Assembly: GCA_964592475.1 (NCBI GenBank)
Contig: CAZQEZ010000045.1
Location: 1-31,280, forward strand
Source of the DNA: CAZQEZ01 sp964592475
Lineage (GTDB): Bacteria > Bacteroidota > Bacteroidia > Cytophagales > Cyclobacteriaceae
Direction: 5' to 3'
DNA: 31,280 nt
A model generated the notes under the pieces. It was not told where the DNA came from and ran no database searches. It was given only the letters and a program-made list of their open reading frames with translations. This document shows positions 1-8,681 of this stretch, one piece after another (within the stretch, counting starts at the first letter, position 1; each line of letters begins with the position of its first letter). The position numbers and the translations under genes were made by a program.

Positions 1-2307
1 CCTTCTTACACCCTGGGAGGTACCGGCGGGGGTTTTGTGGATTCTGCCGATGAATTTGAAAAAGCTTTAAATCACGGGCTTCATTCGTCGCCTATTCACG
101 AAGTGCTAATTGAAAAAAGCATCCTGGGCTGGAAAGAATATGAACTGGAATTACTTAGAGACAACCTGGGCAACGTTATTATCATTTGCTCTGTTGAAAA
201 TTTTGACCCTATGGGCATACATACCGGTGACTCGGTAACTGTAGCACCTGCACAAACATTACCAGACACGGTGTATCAGCACATGCGCAACCTGGCTATT
301 AAAATGATGAATGGTATAGGTAATTTTGCAGGTGGATGTAACGTGCAATTTGCAGTAAACCCGGAAGATGACTCAATAATAGGTATTGAAATTAACCCTC
401 GAGTGTCTCGGTCTTCTGCTCTTGCTTCCAAAGCTACTGGCTATCCCATAGCCAAAGTAGCCGCTAAGCTAGCCATCGGTTATAATCTTGACGAACTACA
501 AAATCAAATTACGAAAAATACTTCTGCCTTTTTTGAACCGGCCGTAGATTATGTTATTGTAAAGATACCTCGTTGGAATTTTGATAAGTTTCAGGGCTCT
601 GATCGTCGGCTCGGGCTACAAATGAAATCAGTAGGTGAAGTAATGGGTATTGGTCGTAGTTTTCAGGAAGCTCTACAAAAAGCCTGTCAGTCATTAGAGA
701 TAAAGCGAAACGGATTAGGTGCCGACGGAAAAGAATTGACCAATCAGCAAGTGATAGAACATAGCTTGAAAGTACCCAGCTGGAATCGACTTTTTCATAT
801 TTATGATGCTTTTAAGCTAGGCATGCCATTCAAGACCATACAAAATTTAACTAAAATAGATAAATGGTTTCTACAGCAAATTGAAGAACTGGTAGTTTTT
901 GAAAAAGAAATAGAAAAACACACCATAGAGTCTATTCCAATAGGCCTTATGCGAGAAGCTAAAGAAAAAGGCTATGCCGACAGGCAGGTAGCACATCTGC
1001 TTCACTGCCTGGAAAGCGAAGTATACAAAAAAAGGAATGAGTTAGGCATTAAAAGGGTTTATAAATTGGTGGATACATGTGCTGCAGAATTTGAAGCTCA
1101 AACACCCTATTATTATTCCACCTTCGATGAAGAAAATGAATCGATAAGTAGTAATGCCAAAAAAATAGTGGTGCTGGGGTCAGGTCCAAATCGGATTGGC
1201 CAGGGGATAGAGTTTGACTATTGTTGTGTGCATGGCGTGCTCGCCGCTAAAGAGTGTGGTTACGAAACTATCATGATCAATTGTAATCCTGAAACAGTAT
1301 CTACAGACTTCGACATAGCAGATAAATTATACTTTGAACCGGTATTTTGGGAACATATTTTTGATATAATAGAGCATGAAAAACCTGAAGGCGTAATAGT
1401 ACAACTAGGTGGACAAACCGCCTTAAAGTTAGCAGAAAAACTTAATCGATACGGAATTAAGATATTGGGTACCAATTTTGAATCGCTTGATTTAGCCGAA
1501 GATCGAGGTAGTTTTTCCTCTTTGTTAAAAGAAAATGACATCCCATATCCGGAATTTGGAGTAGCCGAAGATGCGGATACAGCTCTGGAAATTTGTAAAG
1601 ATATTGGATTTCCGCTATTGGTAAGACCTTCCTATGTATTAGGAGGGCAGAGCATGAAAATAGTGATCAACGAAAGAGAATTAGAAAATCACATTGTAAA
1701 ATTGTTACATGATATTCCTGGAAATAAAGTTTTGCTCGACCATTTTTTAGATGGTGCCATTGAAGCGGAAGCAGATGCCATCTGCGATGGAGAAGATGTT
1801 TATATTTTGGGTATCATGCAGCATATAGAACCTGCAGGGATTCACTCAGGTGACTCATATGCAGTGTTACCGCCTTATAACCTGGGCGACCTGGTGATAA
1901 GGCAGATTGAGGCGTATACTAAAAAAATAGCGCTGGCACTAAACACCAAAGGCCTGATAAATATTCAATATGCTATCAAAGATGATAAGGTATATGTTAT
2001 TGAAGCAAACCCTAGAGCCTCTCGCACAGTGCCCTTTATTTGTAAAGCTTATCGGGAACCATATGTAAATTATGCTGTGAAAGTTATGCTGGATAAGAAA
2101 AAATTGAGAGATTTTGAGTTTAACCCGGTAAAAAAAGGTTACGCAATTAAAGAGCCGGTGTTTTCGTTTAACAAATTCCCGAACGTGAATAAAGAATTGG
2201 GGCCGGAAATGAAATCAACCGGAGAAGCCATCTACTTTATTGATGATGTAATGGATGAATATTTTCTTAAAATATACTCCGAACGAAACTTATACTTGAG
2301 TAGATAG
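1..2307 (+). CDS. carB: Carbamoyl-phosphate synthase large subunit, 5' end cut by the window
   Basis: This is the ammonia- and ATP-using subunit of carbamoyl-phosphate synthase, which makes carbamoyl phosphate for pyrimidine and arginine synthesis in the cytoplasm. The frame is open from base 1, and the first visible residues PSYTLGGTGGG match the glycine-rich ATP-binding loop of the first ATP-grasp half, near residue 170 of the E. coli enzyme. The first half continues with NVQFAVNP and EINPRVSRSSALASKATG. The second half follows with GSGPNRIGQGIEFDYCCVH, NCNPETVSTD, RPSYVLGGQSM and EANPRASRTVPF. The protein stops about 30 residues after LGPEMKSTGE, which corresponds to about residue 938 of the 1073-residue E. 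coli protein, so the C-terminal MGS-like allosteric domain is absent. I believe this shorter form is common in the phylum. The GTG at 37 is an internal valine, not a start. The downstream DUF4834 gene begins 35 bases later. Confidence 0.97.
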   Translation, partial: PSYTLGGTGGGFVDSADEFEKALNHGLHSSPIHEVLIEKSILGWKEYELELLRDNLGNVIIICSVENFDPMGIHTGDSVTVAPAQTLPDTVYQHMRNLAIKMMNGIGNFAGGCNVQFAVNPEDDSIIGIEINPRVSRSSALASKATGYPIAKVAAKLAIGYNLDELQNQITKNTSAFFEPAVDYVIVKIPRWNFDKFQGSDRRLGLQMKSVGEVMGIGRSFQEALQKACQSLEIKRNGLGADGKELTNQQVIEHSLKVPSWNRLFHIYDAFKLGMPFKTIQNLTKIDKWFLQQIEELVVFEKEIEKHTIESIPIGLMREAKEKGYADRQVAHLLHCLESEVYKKRNELGIKRVYKLVDTCAAEFEAQTPYYYSTFDEENESISSNAKKIVVLGSGPNRIGQGIEFDYCCVHGVLAAKECGYETIMINCNPETVSTDFDIADKLYFEPVFWEHIFDIIEHEKPEGVIVQLGGQTALKLAEKLNRYGIKILGTNFESLDLAEDRGSFSSLLKENDIPYPEFGVAEDADTALEICKDIGFPLLVRPSYVLGGQSMKIVINERELENHIVKLLHDIPGNKVLLDHFLDGAIEAEADAICDGEDVYILGIMQHIEPAGIHSGDSYAVLPPYNLGDLVIRQIEAYTKKIALALNTKGLINIQYAIKDDKVYVIEANPRASRTVPFICKAYREPYVNYAVKVMLDKKKLRDFEFNPVKKGYAIKEPVFSFNKFPNVNKELGPEMKSTGEAIYFIDDVMDEYFLKIYSERNLYLSR

Positions 2308-2342
2308 GTTAGTTTTATTGAAGATTAAAAAAATAGATTTAA

Positions 2343-2591
2343 ATGTGGAAGGTTATTATAATAACTGCTTTAGTTATTTATTTGCTTATCAAATTTAGCA
2401 ATTTTATATTCAAAATAATGCTTAGCATCCTGGGAGGAGGCAAAGCACACCAACAAGGTAAAAAACGAACAAAGCCTAAAGACGGTAATGTAGAGGTAGA
2501 GTTTGGCCCTGACGATAACAACAATGGAAGAAAAAAAGGTAAACGAAAATATGATGACGGGGAATACATTGAATATGAAGAAGTAAAGTAA
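2343..2591 (+). CDS. DUF4834 family small membrane protein
   Basis: An 82-residue protein with one hydrophobic N-terminal segment (about residues 3-30, VIIITALVIYLLIKF and on to a GGG turn) and a highly charged tail. The tail is basic, then mixed, with a KGKRKYDDGEYIEYEEV ending. This pattern of a single membrane helix, basic linker and final D/GEY(I/V)(E/D)YEEV motif is what I know of DUF4834, a family found in Bacteroidota with no assigned function. It follows carB by 35 bases on the same strand and is followed by a weak terminator, so it is probably cotranscribed with carB. The orientation of the tail (cytoplasmic or not) cannot be decided from the sequence. Confidence 0.8.
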   Translation: MWKVIIITALVIYLLIKFSNFIFKIMLSILGGGKAHQQGKKRTKPKDGNVEVEFGPDDNNNGRKKGKRKYDDGEYIEYEEVK

Positions 2592-2614
2592 ATTCTTAAA
2601 TAACTTTAAATGAT

Positions 2615-2650
2615 GGCCCTTTCTGAAATAGATTGGGCTTTTTCATTTTT
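2615..2650 (+). terminator. Weak rho-independent terminator candidate after the carB/DUF4834 unit
   Basis: GGCCC at 2615-2619 can pair with GGGCT at 2635-2639 (four G-C pairs and one G-U) across a 15-base loop, and a T-rich run follows directly (TTTTTCATTTTT). It lies 24 bases after the DUF4834 stop codon. The stem is short, so this may be only partly effective. Confidence 0.4.
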
Positions 2651-2757
2651 AATGACTTGATAAAAATTCAGCTTTCATTTTGCTAAATTATCTCATTTTC
2701 ATTTATGAAGATTATCTAAAAACAGCAAATTTGTAAATTATCTCTTAAAGGCAAATA

Positions 2758-3582
2758 ATGGAATACCTTGAAATACAATTTATCTGTGATGAAAGTTATC
2801 GCGATATTATTATAGCTGAATTAGACGTAGCCGGATTCGAATCTTTTTGGGAAACTGATAACGGTTTAAATGCTTATATTGCAAAATCAGAATATGATGA
2901 AGAGTTGCTAAATGCAGTTCTCACAAAGTACCAATCTTTTACTTCCATTAATTTCGAAGTGCGAGGCATGAAAGAAAAAAACTGGAATGAAGAATGGGAA
3001 AAAAATTATGACCCGATCATAGTAGAAGATCAAATTTTTGTAGGTGCCTCTTTCCATCAGGCTTCCCAGCATTATCCTTACAATATCCTTATCAATCCGA
3101 GAATGTCATTTGGCACCGGCCATCATGAAACTACCTATCTAATGCTTTCCTATCAATTGGAGATAGATCAAAAACAAAAGACGGTTCTTGATTTAGGATG
3201 TGGTACAGGTATATTGGCTATAATGTCTGCCATGTGTGGCGCCAGCAAAATTATGGCCGTAGATAACAATGATTGGGTAATAGAAAATTGCAAAGATAAT
3301 ATAATACAGAACAAAGCAAGTATTGAATTAATTCAAGGCACAATTGAAAATGTTCCTACTCAAAAAGTTGATATAATATTAGCCAATATCAACAAAAATG
3401 TGTTGCTGGCAGAATCGCCCAAGTACCTGGACTATCTTTCCGAAAATGGCACGATGATAATGAGTGGATTTTATAATCATGATATAGCCGAAATAGCAAA
3501 AGTAATAGCGCCAAAAGGATGGAAAATAGAAAGCCAAAAGGAGCGTAATCAATGGGCTGCATTAAAATTTGTAAAATTATAG
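2758..3582 (+). CDS. prmA: Ribosomal protein L11 methyltransferase
   Basis: A 274-residue S-adenosylmethionine-dependent methyltransferase of the PrmA family, which trimethylates amino groups on ribosomal protein L11. The N-terminal part (residues 1-95) is the small L11-recognition domain and ends in NWNEEWEKNYDP, a typical PrmA linker. The catalytic domain has the PrmA-specific stretch NPRMSFGTGHHETT (113-126), SAM-binding motif I DLGCGTG (145-151), an acidic residue at the end of strand 2 (AVDNN) and ILANINKNVL in the motif IV position. The ATG at 2758 gives the expected family length. It stands alone, with 166 bases upstream and 132 bases downstream. The family assignment is firm; methylation of L11 in this organism is inferred from the family. 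Confidence 0.93.
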   Translation: MEYLEIQFICDESYRDIIIAELDVAGFESFWETDNGLNAYIAKSEYDEELLNAVLTKYQSFTSINFEVRGMKEKNWNEEWEKNYDPIIVEDQIFVGASFHQASQHYPYNILINPRMSFGTGHHETTYLMLSYQLEIDQKQKTVLDLGCGTGILAIMSAMCGASKIMAVDNNDWVIENCKDNIIQNKASIELIQGTIENVPTQKVDIILANINKNVLLAESPKYLDYLSENGTMIMSGFYNHDIAEIAKVIAPKGWKIESQKERNQWAALKFVKL

Positions 3583-3714
3583 TTATCCTACTCATTTTTT
3601 CGTTATTCTTCTAAAATAAATCCGTAAAACCTACGCTGTATAGTTTGGATAATAATTATATTGCTTTGATAGAAATTAATACTCTTATTTGCAATAACGA
3701 AAAAATACTGCGGC

Positions 3715-6700
3715 ATGAACAAATACCATAAAATTTTGCTCCTTGTGCTTTTATGGATCTCCACCATATCATTAGCATATGGGCAACGGTACCAGTTACC
3801 TGAAAATCCTGATGAATTTGTAGCCGGAGCAAATTTAATGCTGGAGGGAATGAGGGGTGAGCAGGCAGTTTTTACCCGTAGTAATTTTGATTCTATTTGG
3901 GTAAGTATTCCGGGAGAGCATCAAAAGCAAATTATAAGCATTGGCCGTAAAATGTTAAATAAAAAATATCCTGCTACCCCTCACTTTCTCAATTTTTTTA
4001 CCACGATCACCAATGGATATATTCAAGATAAATTATCTGGCAGCGTTTGGCGCAACTTTTATAATGTATTGGACAAATCTGTAGAGCAAAACCAACCAAA
4101 GGAAGTCAATACATTTCTTACCATTGCTTTAAATTTATTTAACCAACAATATTTGTATGCCAGCAATTTTAACAGCTTACAACTAAACGGTGGTAGTTTT
4201 GACTTCGAATATATTGAATCTGCCTTGCCAGAAGCAAATGAGCAATTGCCAGAAGCAAATGAAAATGAAGAGCAAACCGGTACATTTGACGACTGGGATA
4301 CTAACGACAACTGGAATAATGATGGATGGGGAAATGACAATAATACCGCCAAAGATGATGGAAAGAACTCCAGTAACACTGATGGGTGGGGAAATAAGGA
4401 AGATAATACAGAAGCACAAAGTGCCAGCGATGTATTTGCCCAATCGGAGCAGGCCCTTTATGAAGCACTTACTCAAACAAAACCACAACCAATAGTTGAA
4501 GGTCCTGTACTTCATTTAAAAAATGTAAATTTTATATTTACAACCACCTATGACTCGGTAGGAATAAAAAATACCAGCGGCAAATTAATGCTTCACAAAG
4601 AAATTTTTGTAGGAAAAGGCGGCACTTTTAATTGGGAGATGGCTGGCCTTGATCCGAATAAGGTGTTCGTTACTTTTGCTGACTATAATTTTCACATTGC
4701 AAAAACCCGGTTTGAAGCTGAAAAAGTAAAATTAACTTATCAAGGAAAAATAGCAGAACCAGCCGAGGGGATTTTTTCATTTGAAAGCAGGCAACACATC
4801 GGACCGGAAGATGCGGAATTTCCCAGATTTAAAGCCTATGACAATAAAGTAAAAGTACTTGATATTGCCGGCAAAGAATTATCTTACACGGGTGGTTTCT
4901 CGATGCGGGGTAATAAAATTTTAGGCGCATCCGTAATTCCGGGAAATTCGGAAATAATTTTAAACAGGGATGGCCAAAAAGTTGCCAAAATATTATCTGA
5001 GTTTTTTGTTTTTGCAGACAGCACTGTATCTTCAAAAGCAGCCAAAGTAGTCCTTTTCCATCAGCGGGACTCAATTACTCATCCCCAACTTCAATTCAGA
5101 TATTACACCAACCAAAAAGATTTGATTCTAAGAAAAAATGATGGCTTGTATAAGAATTCTCCCTTTTGGTCATCTTATTTCAACATGGAAATATCAGCCG
5201 ACTTGATAAGCTGGAATATTATGAAAGACAGTATGGACATAACCACCTTGAATGCTCGAAACCAAATTCCTGCTCGTTTTACCTCAAAAGAATATTACAA
5301 CGATGTAGAGCTAGCCCAAATAACAGGCATGTATGGTTTTAATCCTTTGCAAATGGCTGTAAGTTATGGTAGAAAAATAAAGAAAAAAGAATTTTATTAT
5401 ACCGAAATGGCTGAAGCGTATAAGCAAAATCCAAAAGTGGTAAAAGATGCCATGACATTTTTAATGACCAAAGGATTTGTACAATTGGATCAATATGGTA
5501 AAGTGATAATTCAAGAAAAAGCGATTCACTTTGTACTTAGTAGCTTTAAAAGAAAAGACTACGATGACATCGTGTTCAACTCTCTTACAGAAAGTGCCTC
5601 GAATGCTACTTTAAACCTGGAAAATCAAGAATTGAGTATTCGGGGCATCAATAGATTTTACATCAGTAGACCATTAGATGTTTACATTTATCCTGATAGC
5701 AGTACCGTTACATTATTAAAAAATCGCGATTTTAAATTTAATGGTCAATTATACGCTGGCAATTTCGAATTTATAGGCAAGGATTTTATTTTCCGCTACG
5801 ACAGCTTTTTAGTAGATATGGACCAAATAGATTCTATTCGTTTTTATATAGACATAAAAGACGAAAGGACCGGCGAGGTTTCACGGCAAAGAGTGAATAA
5901 CAAATTGATTGGCGGAGGAGCGGACTCTACCTCAGCCAAAGCACTGAGTGGATTATCTACTAGTTTTGATGGCAATAGTGGCACATTGTACATCAATGTC
6001 CCTAATAATAAGTCGGGCTTACGTGAATTTCCTCAATATCCTACTTTTGATGCTAGCCGGGGAGCAGTTGTGTATTTTAATAATGAAAATGTATTGGACA
6101 AGGCATACGATGAATCGGTATATTTTATAATTCCACCCTTTAAGATAGATAGCTTAAGTGGCAGTGATCCTGCCACAATAGGTTTTGAGGGCACTTTGGT
6201 TTCTGGTGGCATACTACCTGATTTAAAGGAAACTTTAAAAATAATGCCCGATAAAACACTTGGGTTTAATCACAAAATACCGGAAGAAGGATATTCATTG
6301 TATGGGGGAGCGGCAAAAATTTACAATGACCTTAGCCTTACGGGCAATGGTTTAAATGCACAAGGTTCTATAGACTACTTTACTACTTCATTACACGCCG
6401 AAAATTTTATTTTCTATCCGGATTCTGTAACCACCACGGTAGGTACTTCGGCTGTAATCAAACCGGGAACATTAGAAGGAATTAGTTTTCCTGAGGCCAA
6501 AGTAGATAGTTTTCAAATGAAATGGCTACCCCATCAGGACAGCATGTATGTCAGCAATTTTCAAAATAATCCTTTCCAATTTTACAATGCCAGTGCCTCG
6601 ATGTATGGCACAGCTACAATAACTAATAATGGTGTGTATGGAGACGGTAAACTATTCACCAGAGGGTCAGAATCGATATCCAAAGAAATGCATTTTACTG

Positions 6701-8622
6701 AAACTGAATATTCTGCACAGCATGCCGAATTTAAAATCAACTCTGATAATCCATCTAAACCTGCGCTAGCCGGCGATGACATCCGTCTCAACTTTGACCT
6801 GGTAAATGATGAAGCTGAAATTAGTCCTGAAATAGAAGGTGTGGCAGCTATTGATTTTCCCTATGCCCAATTCAAAACCTCCATTTCGCAAGCCGTATGG
6901 AATTTAGATAACCGGAAAATAACCATGACCAAACCGGATAATGTGGTTTTGGAAAACTCCTATTTTTACAGCACGCGTGAAGAACTAGACTCATTGGCTT
7001 TCAAGGGTTCGCAAGCTGAATATGATATTGATAGCTTGAAATTGTATATTCAAGGTATACCAAACATTAAAGTAGCTGATGCCATGATTATTCCTGAAGG
7101 CAATGAAATTACTATTTATGAAAATTCTAGGATTGGTACTTTAACTAATACTACTTTAGTCATCGATACCTTAAATCAATATCACACTATGATAGATGGC
7201 ACCATTGACATTAAATCGAGAACTAAATTCACGGGTGATGCTTCCTATCAATTTGTCAATGCCCGGGCTGACACTTTCCGGATTAAATTCGGTAAATTTG
7301 AATTAGTAGAAGATGAGAGCCGACGCAGAAATCGAGATTTATATACTTTATCAAGTGGATCCGTTACTGAAGAAGACAACCTGATTATCTCCCCGGGAAT
7401 GATTTTCAAGGGACAAGCCACCATGTATGCAGTAAAAAAACCATTGGAACTAGAGGGTGAAGTAAAGTTGGATTTTAATAATAGAGAAAATTATAATACC
7501 TGGATAAATTATAATAGCAACGAGGAACAAAGAACCGATATCGCCTTTGACTTCAAATCTGCCGAAACTACTACAGGTGAGCCATTAACCGCGGGCTTAC
7601 ATTTTAGCCAGCGCGACGACAGCTTATATCACACCTTCATTACCGATAAAATTACACCTGCTGATAATGACTTTTTTATACCAAACGGCATTCTATCTTA
7701 CAATTTTGAAAAAGAGTATTACCAAATAGTAGATACTTTAAAAACCACTGGTGAAAATTATGCAGGTAAAGTATTTACCTATAATGAAAATAATGGTGAT
7801 ATAACATTTGAAGGACCGGTAAAATTTGTAACCAATAGGGAAGCCTTTCAAATGCAAACTGCTGCTATTGGTAAAGGCAACATATACCGGGGAGATTATG
7901 AAGCTAATACCTTTATGGCCTTAGAAATAGACATGCCTTCTCAAGCCTCTGCCGCTATGGCAACCGATATTTTTGATGTGGTAGAAAGACTGGTATTGCC
8001 AGAGGCCAACGACGACCAGGCTACTTTACTATACAAAGCAGCGGAGATTATCGGTGAAAATAATGCAAAAGAATTTGAAAAACGCAACCAGGAAGAGTAT
8101 GTACCTCTTTGGGGAGTGAGTAATAATTTAATTCAAAACCTGGTAATCTCTAATATCAACTTAAAATATAATTCAAAACATAAAGCCTGGTACAGTGATG
8201 GCAAGATCGGTATTTCAAATATTTTACGACAAGACATTAACGCCAAAGTAGATGGCTTCTTAGAAATGAAAAAGACTGAAGATGGTGATATGTTCAACAT
8301 GTTTTTGCAAGTATCAGCCGGTAGTTGGTATCATTTTAGTTATTACGACAATCGTTTGATTTTATCTTCATCTAATCCTGAATTTAATGACATAGTAGCT
8401 GGCAAAACCAATGTGAATAAAGCAAAGCTTGGAGAATATGTATTTGTGCCTGGCGATGTAGCCGAAGCATTATCATACGTTAATCGCTTTCGCAAAGATT
8501 ATCTTGGCTTAGATGATCCTTACAATATTAATATGGCAGCACAACAAGTGGAGCAACCTACCGATCTTCTGCCTCAAGAAGTAGAAGATAAAGGTGTAAC
8601 CAACGAAACTGAAGGTTTTTAA
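3715..8622 (+). CDS. Giant exported beta-rich protein of unknown function (1635 aa)
   Basis: I do not recognise a characterised family. The N-terminus is a clear signal peptide (hydrophobic ILLLVLLWISTISLA followed by YGQ), so the protein is exported. An N-terminal domain of about 165 residues follows. Residues 171-230 are a low-complexity linker: two copies of LPEANE, then a stretch dominated by Asp, Asn, Trp and Gly with DGWGN twice. From about residue 260 to the end, the chain is rich in alternating hydrophobic/polar segments and Asn/Asp/Gly turns, with repeated units of the type IDS-hydrophobic strand-Y. It has no further membrane helix. This resembles long beta-repeat envelope proteins such as Lpt/OstA or AsmA-like folds, but only in general texture. 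One segment around residues 545-610 looks helical (MAEAYKQNPKVVKDAMTFL). The C-terminal 120 residues are less repetitive. No catalytic motif is visible. The ATG at 3715 is supported by the signal peptide that follows it. Confidence 0.85.
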   Translation: MNKYHKILLLVLLWISTISLAYGQRYQLPENPDEFVAGANLMLEGMRGEQAVFTRSNFDSIWVSIPGEHQKQIISIGRKMLNKKYPATPHFLNFFTTITNGYIQDKLSGSVWRNFYNVLDKSVEQNQPKEVNTFLTIALNLFNQQYLYASNFNSLQLNGGSFDFEYIESALPEANEQLPEANENEEQTGTFDDWDTNDNWNNDGWGNDNNTAKDDGKNSSNTDGWGNKEDNTEAQSASDVFAQSEQALYEALTQTKPQPIVEGPVLHLKNVNFIFTTTYDSVGIKNTSGKLMLHKEIFVGKGGTFNWEMAGLDPNKVFVTFADYNFHIAKTRFEAEKVKLTYQGKIAEPAEGIFSFESRQHIGPEDAEFPRFKAYDNKVKVLDIAGKELSYTGGFSMRGNKILGASVIPGNSEIILNRDGQKVAKILSEFFVFADSTVSSKAAKVVLFHQRDSITHPQLQFRYYTNQKDLILRKNDGLYKNSPFWSSYFNMEISADLISWNIMKDSMDITTLNARNQIPARFTSKEYYNDVELAQITGMYGFNPLQMAVSYGRKIKKKEFYYTEMAEAYKQNPKVVKDAMTFLMTKGFVQLDQYGKVIIQEKAIHFVLSSFKRKDYDDIVFNSLTESASNATLNLENQELSIRGINRFYISRPLDVYIYPDSSTVTLLKNRDFKFNGQLYAGNFEFIGKDFIFRYDSFLVDMDQIDSIRFYIDIKDERTGEVSRQRVNNKLIGGGADSTSAKALSGLSTSFDGNSGTLYINVPNNKSGLREFPQYPTFDASRGAVVYFNNENVLDKAYDESVYFIIPPFKIDSLSGSDPATIGFEGTLVSGGILPDLKETLKIMPDKTLGFNHKIPEEGYSLYGGAAKIYNDLSLTGNGLNAQGSIDYFTTSLHAENFIFYPDSVTTTVGTSAVIKPGTLEGISFPEAKVDSFQMKWLPHQDSMYVSNFQNNPFQFYNASASMYGTATITNNGVYGDGKLFTRGSESISKEMHFTETEYSAQHAEFKINSDNPSKPALAGDDIRLNFDLVNDEAEISPEIEGVAAIDFPYAQFKTSISQAVWNLDNRKITMTKPDNVVLENSYFYSTREELDSLAFKGSQAEYDIDSLKLYIQGIPNIKVADAMIIPEGNEITIYENSRIGTLTNTTLVIDTLNQYHTMIDGTIDIKSRTKFTGDASYQFVNARADTFRIKFGKFELVEDESRRRNRDLYTLSSGSVTEEDNLIISPGMIFKGQATMYAVKKPLELEGEVKLDFNNRENYNTWINYNSNEEQRTDIAFDFKSAETTTGEPLTAGLHFSQRDDSLYHTFITDKITPADNDFFIPNGILSYNFEKEYYQIVDTLKTTGENYAGKVFTYNENNGDITFEGPVKFVTNREAFQMQTAAIGKGNIYRGDYEANTFMALEIDMPSQASAAMATDIFDVVERLVLPEANDDQATLLYKAAEIIGENNAKEFEKRNQEEYVPLWGVSNNLIQNLVISNINLKYNSKHKAWYSDGKIGISNILRQDINAKVDGFLEMKKTEDGDMFNMFLQVSAGSWYHFSYYDNRLILSSSNPEFNDIVAGKTNVNKAKLGEYVFVPGDVAEALSYVNRFRKDYLGLDDPYNINMAAQQVEQPTDLLPQEVEDKGVTNETEGF

Positions 8623-8681
8623 TATAAATTAAATACCATTTCTTATACAAGAATTTTTTCTGGAAAAACTCGCGATGCCTT

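Noticed and set aside
1260..1541. Long minus-strand open frame inside carB
   Set aside because: It lies wholly inside a well conserved gene and reads like the antisense of it, with no motif of its own.
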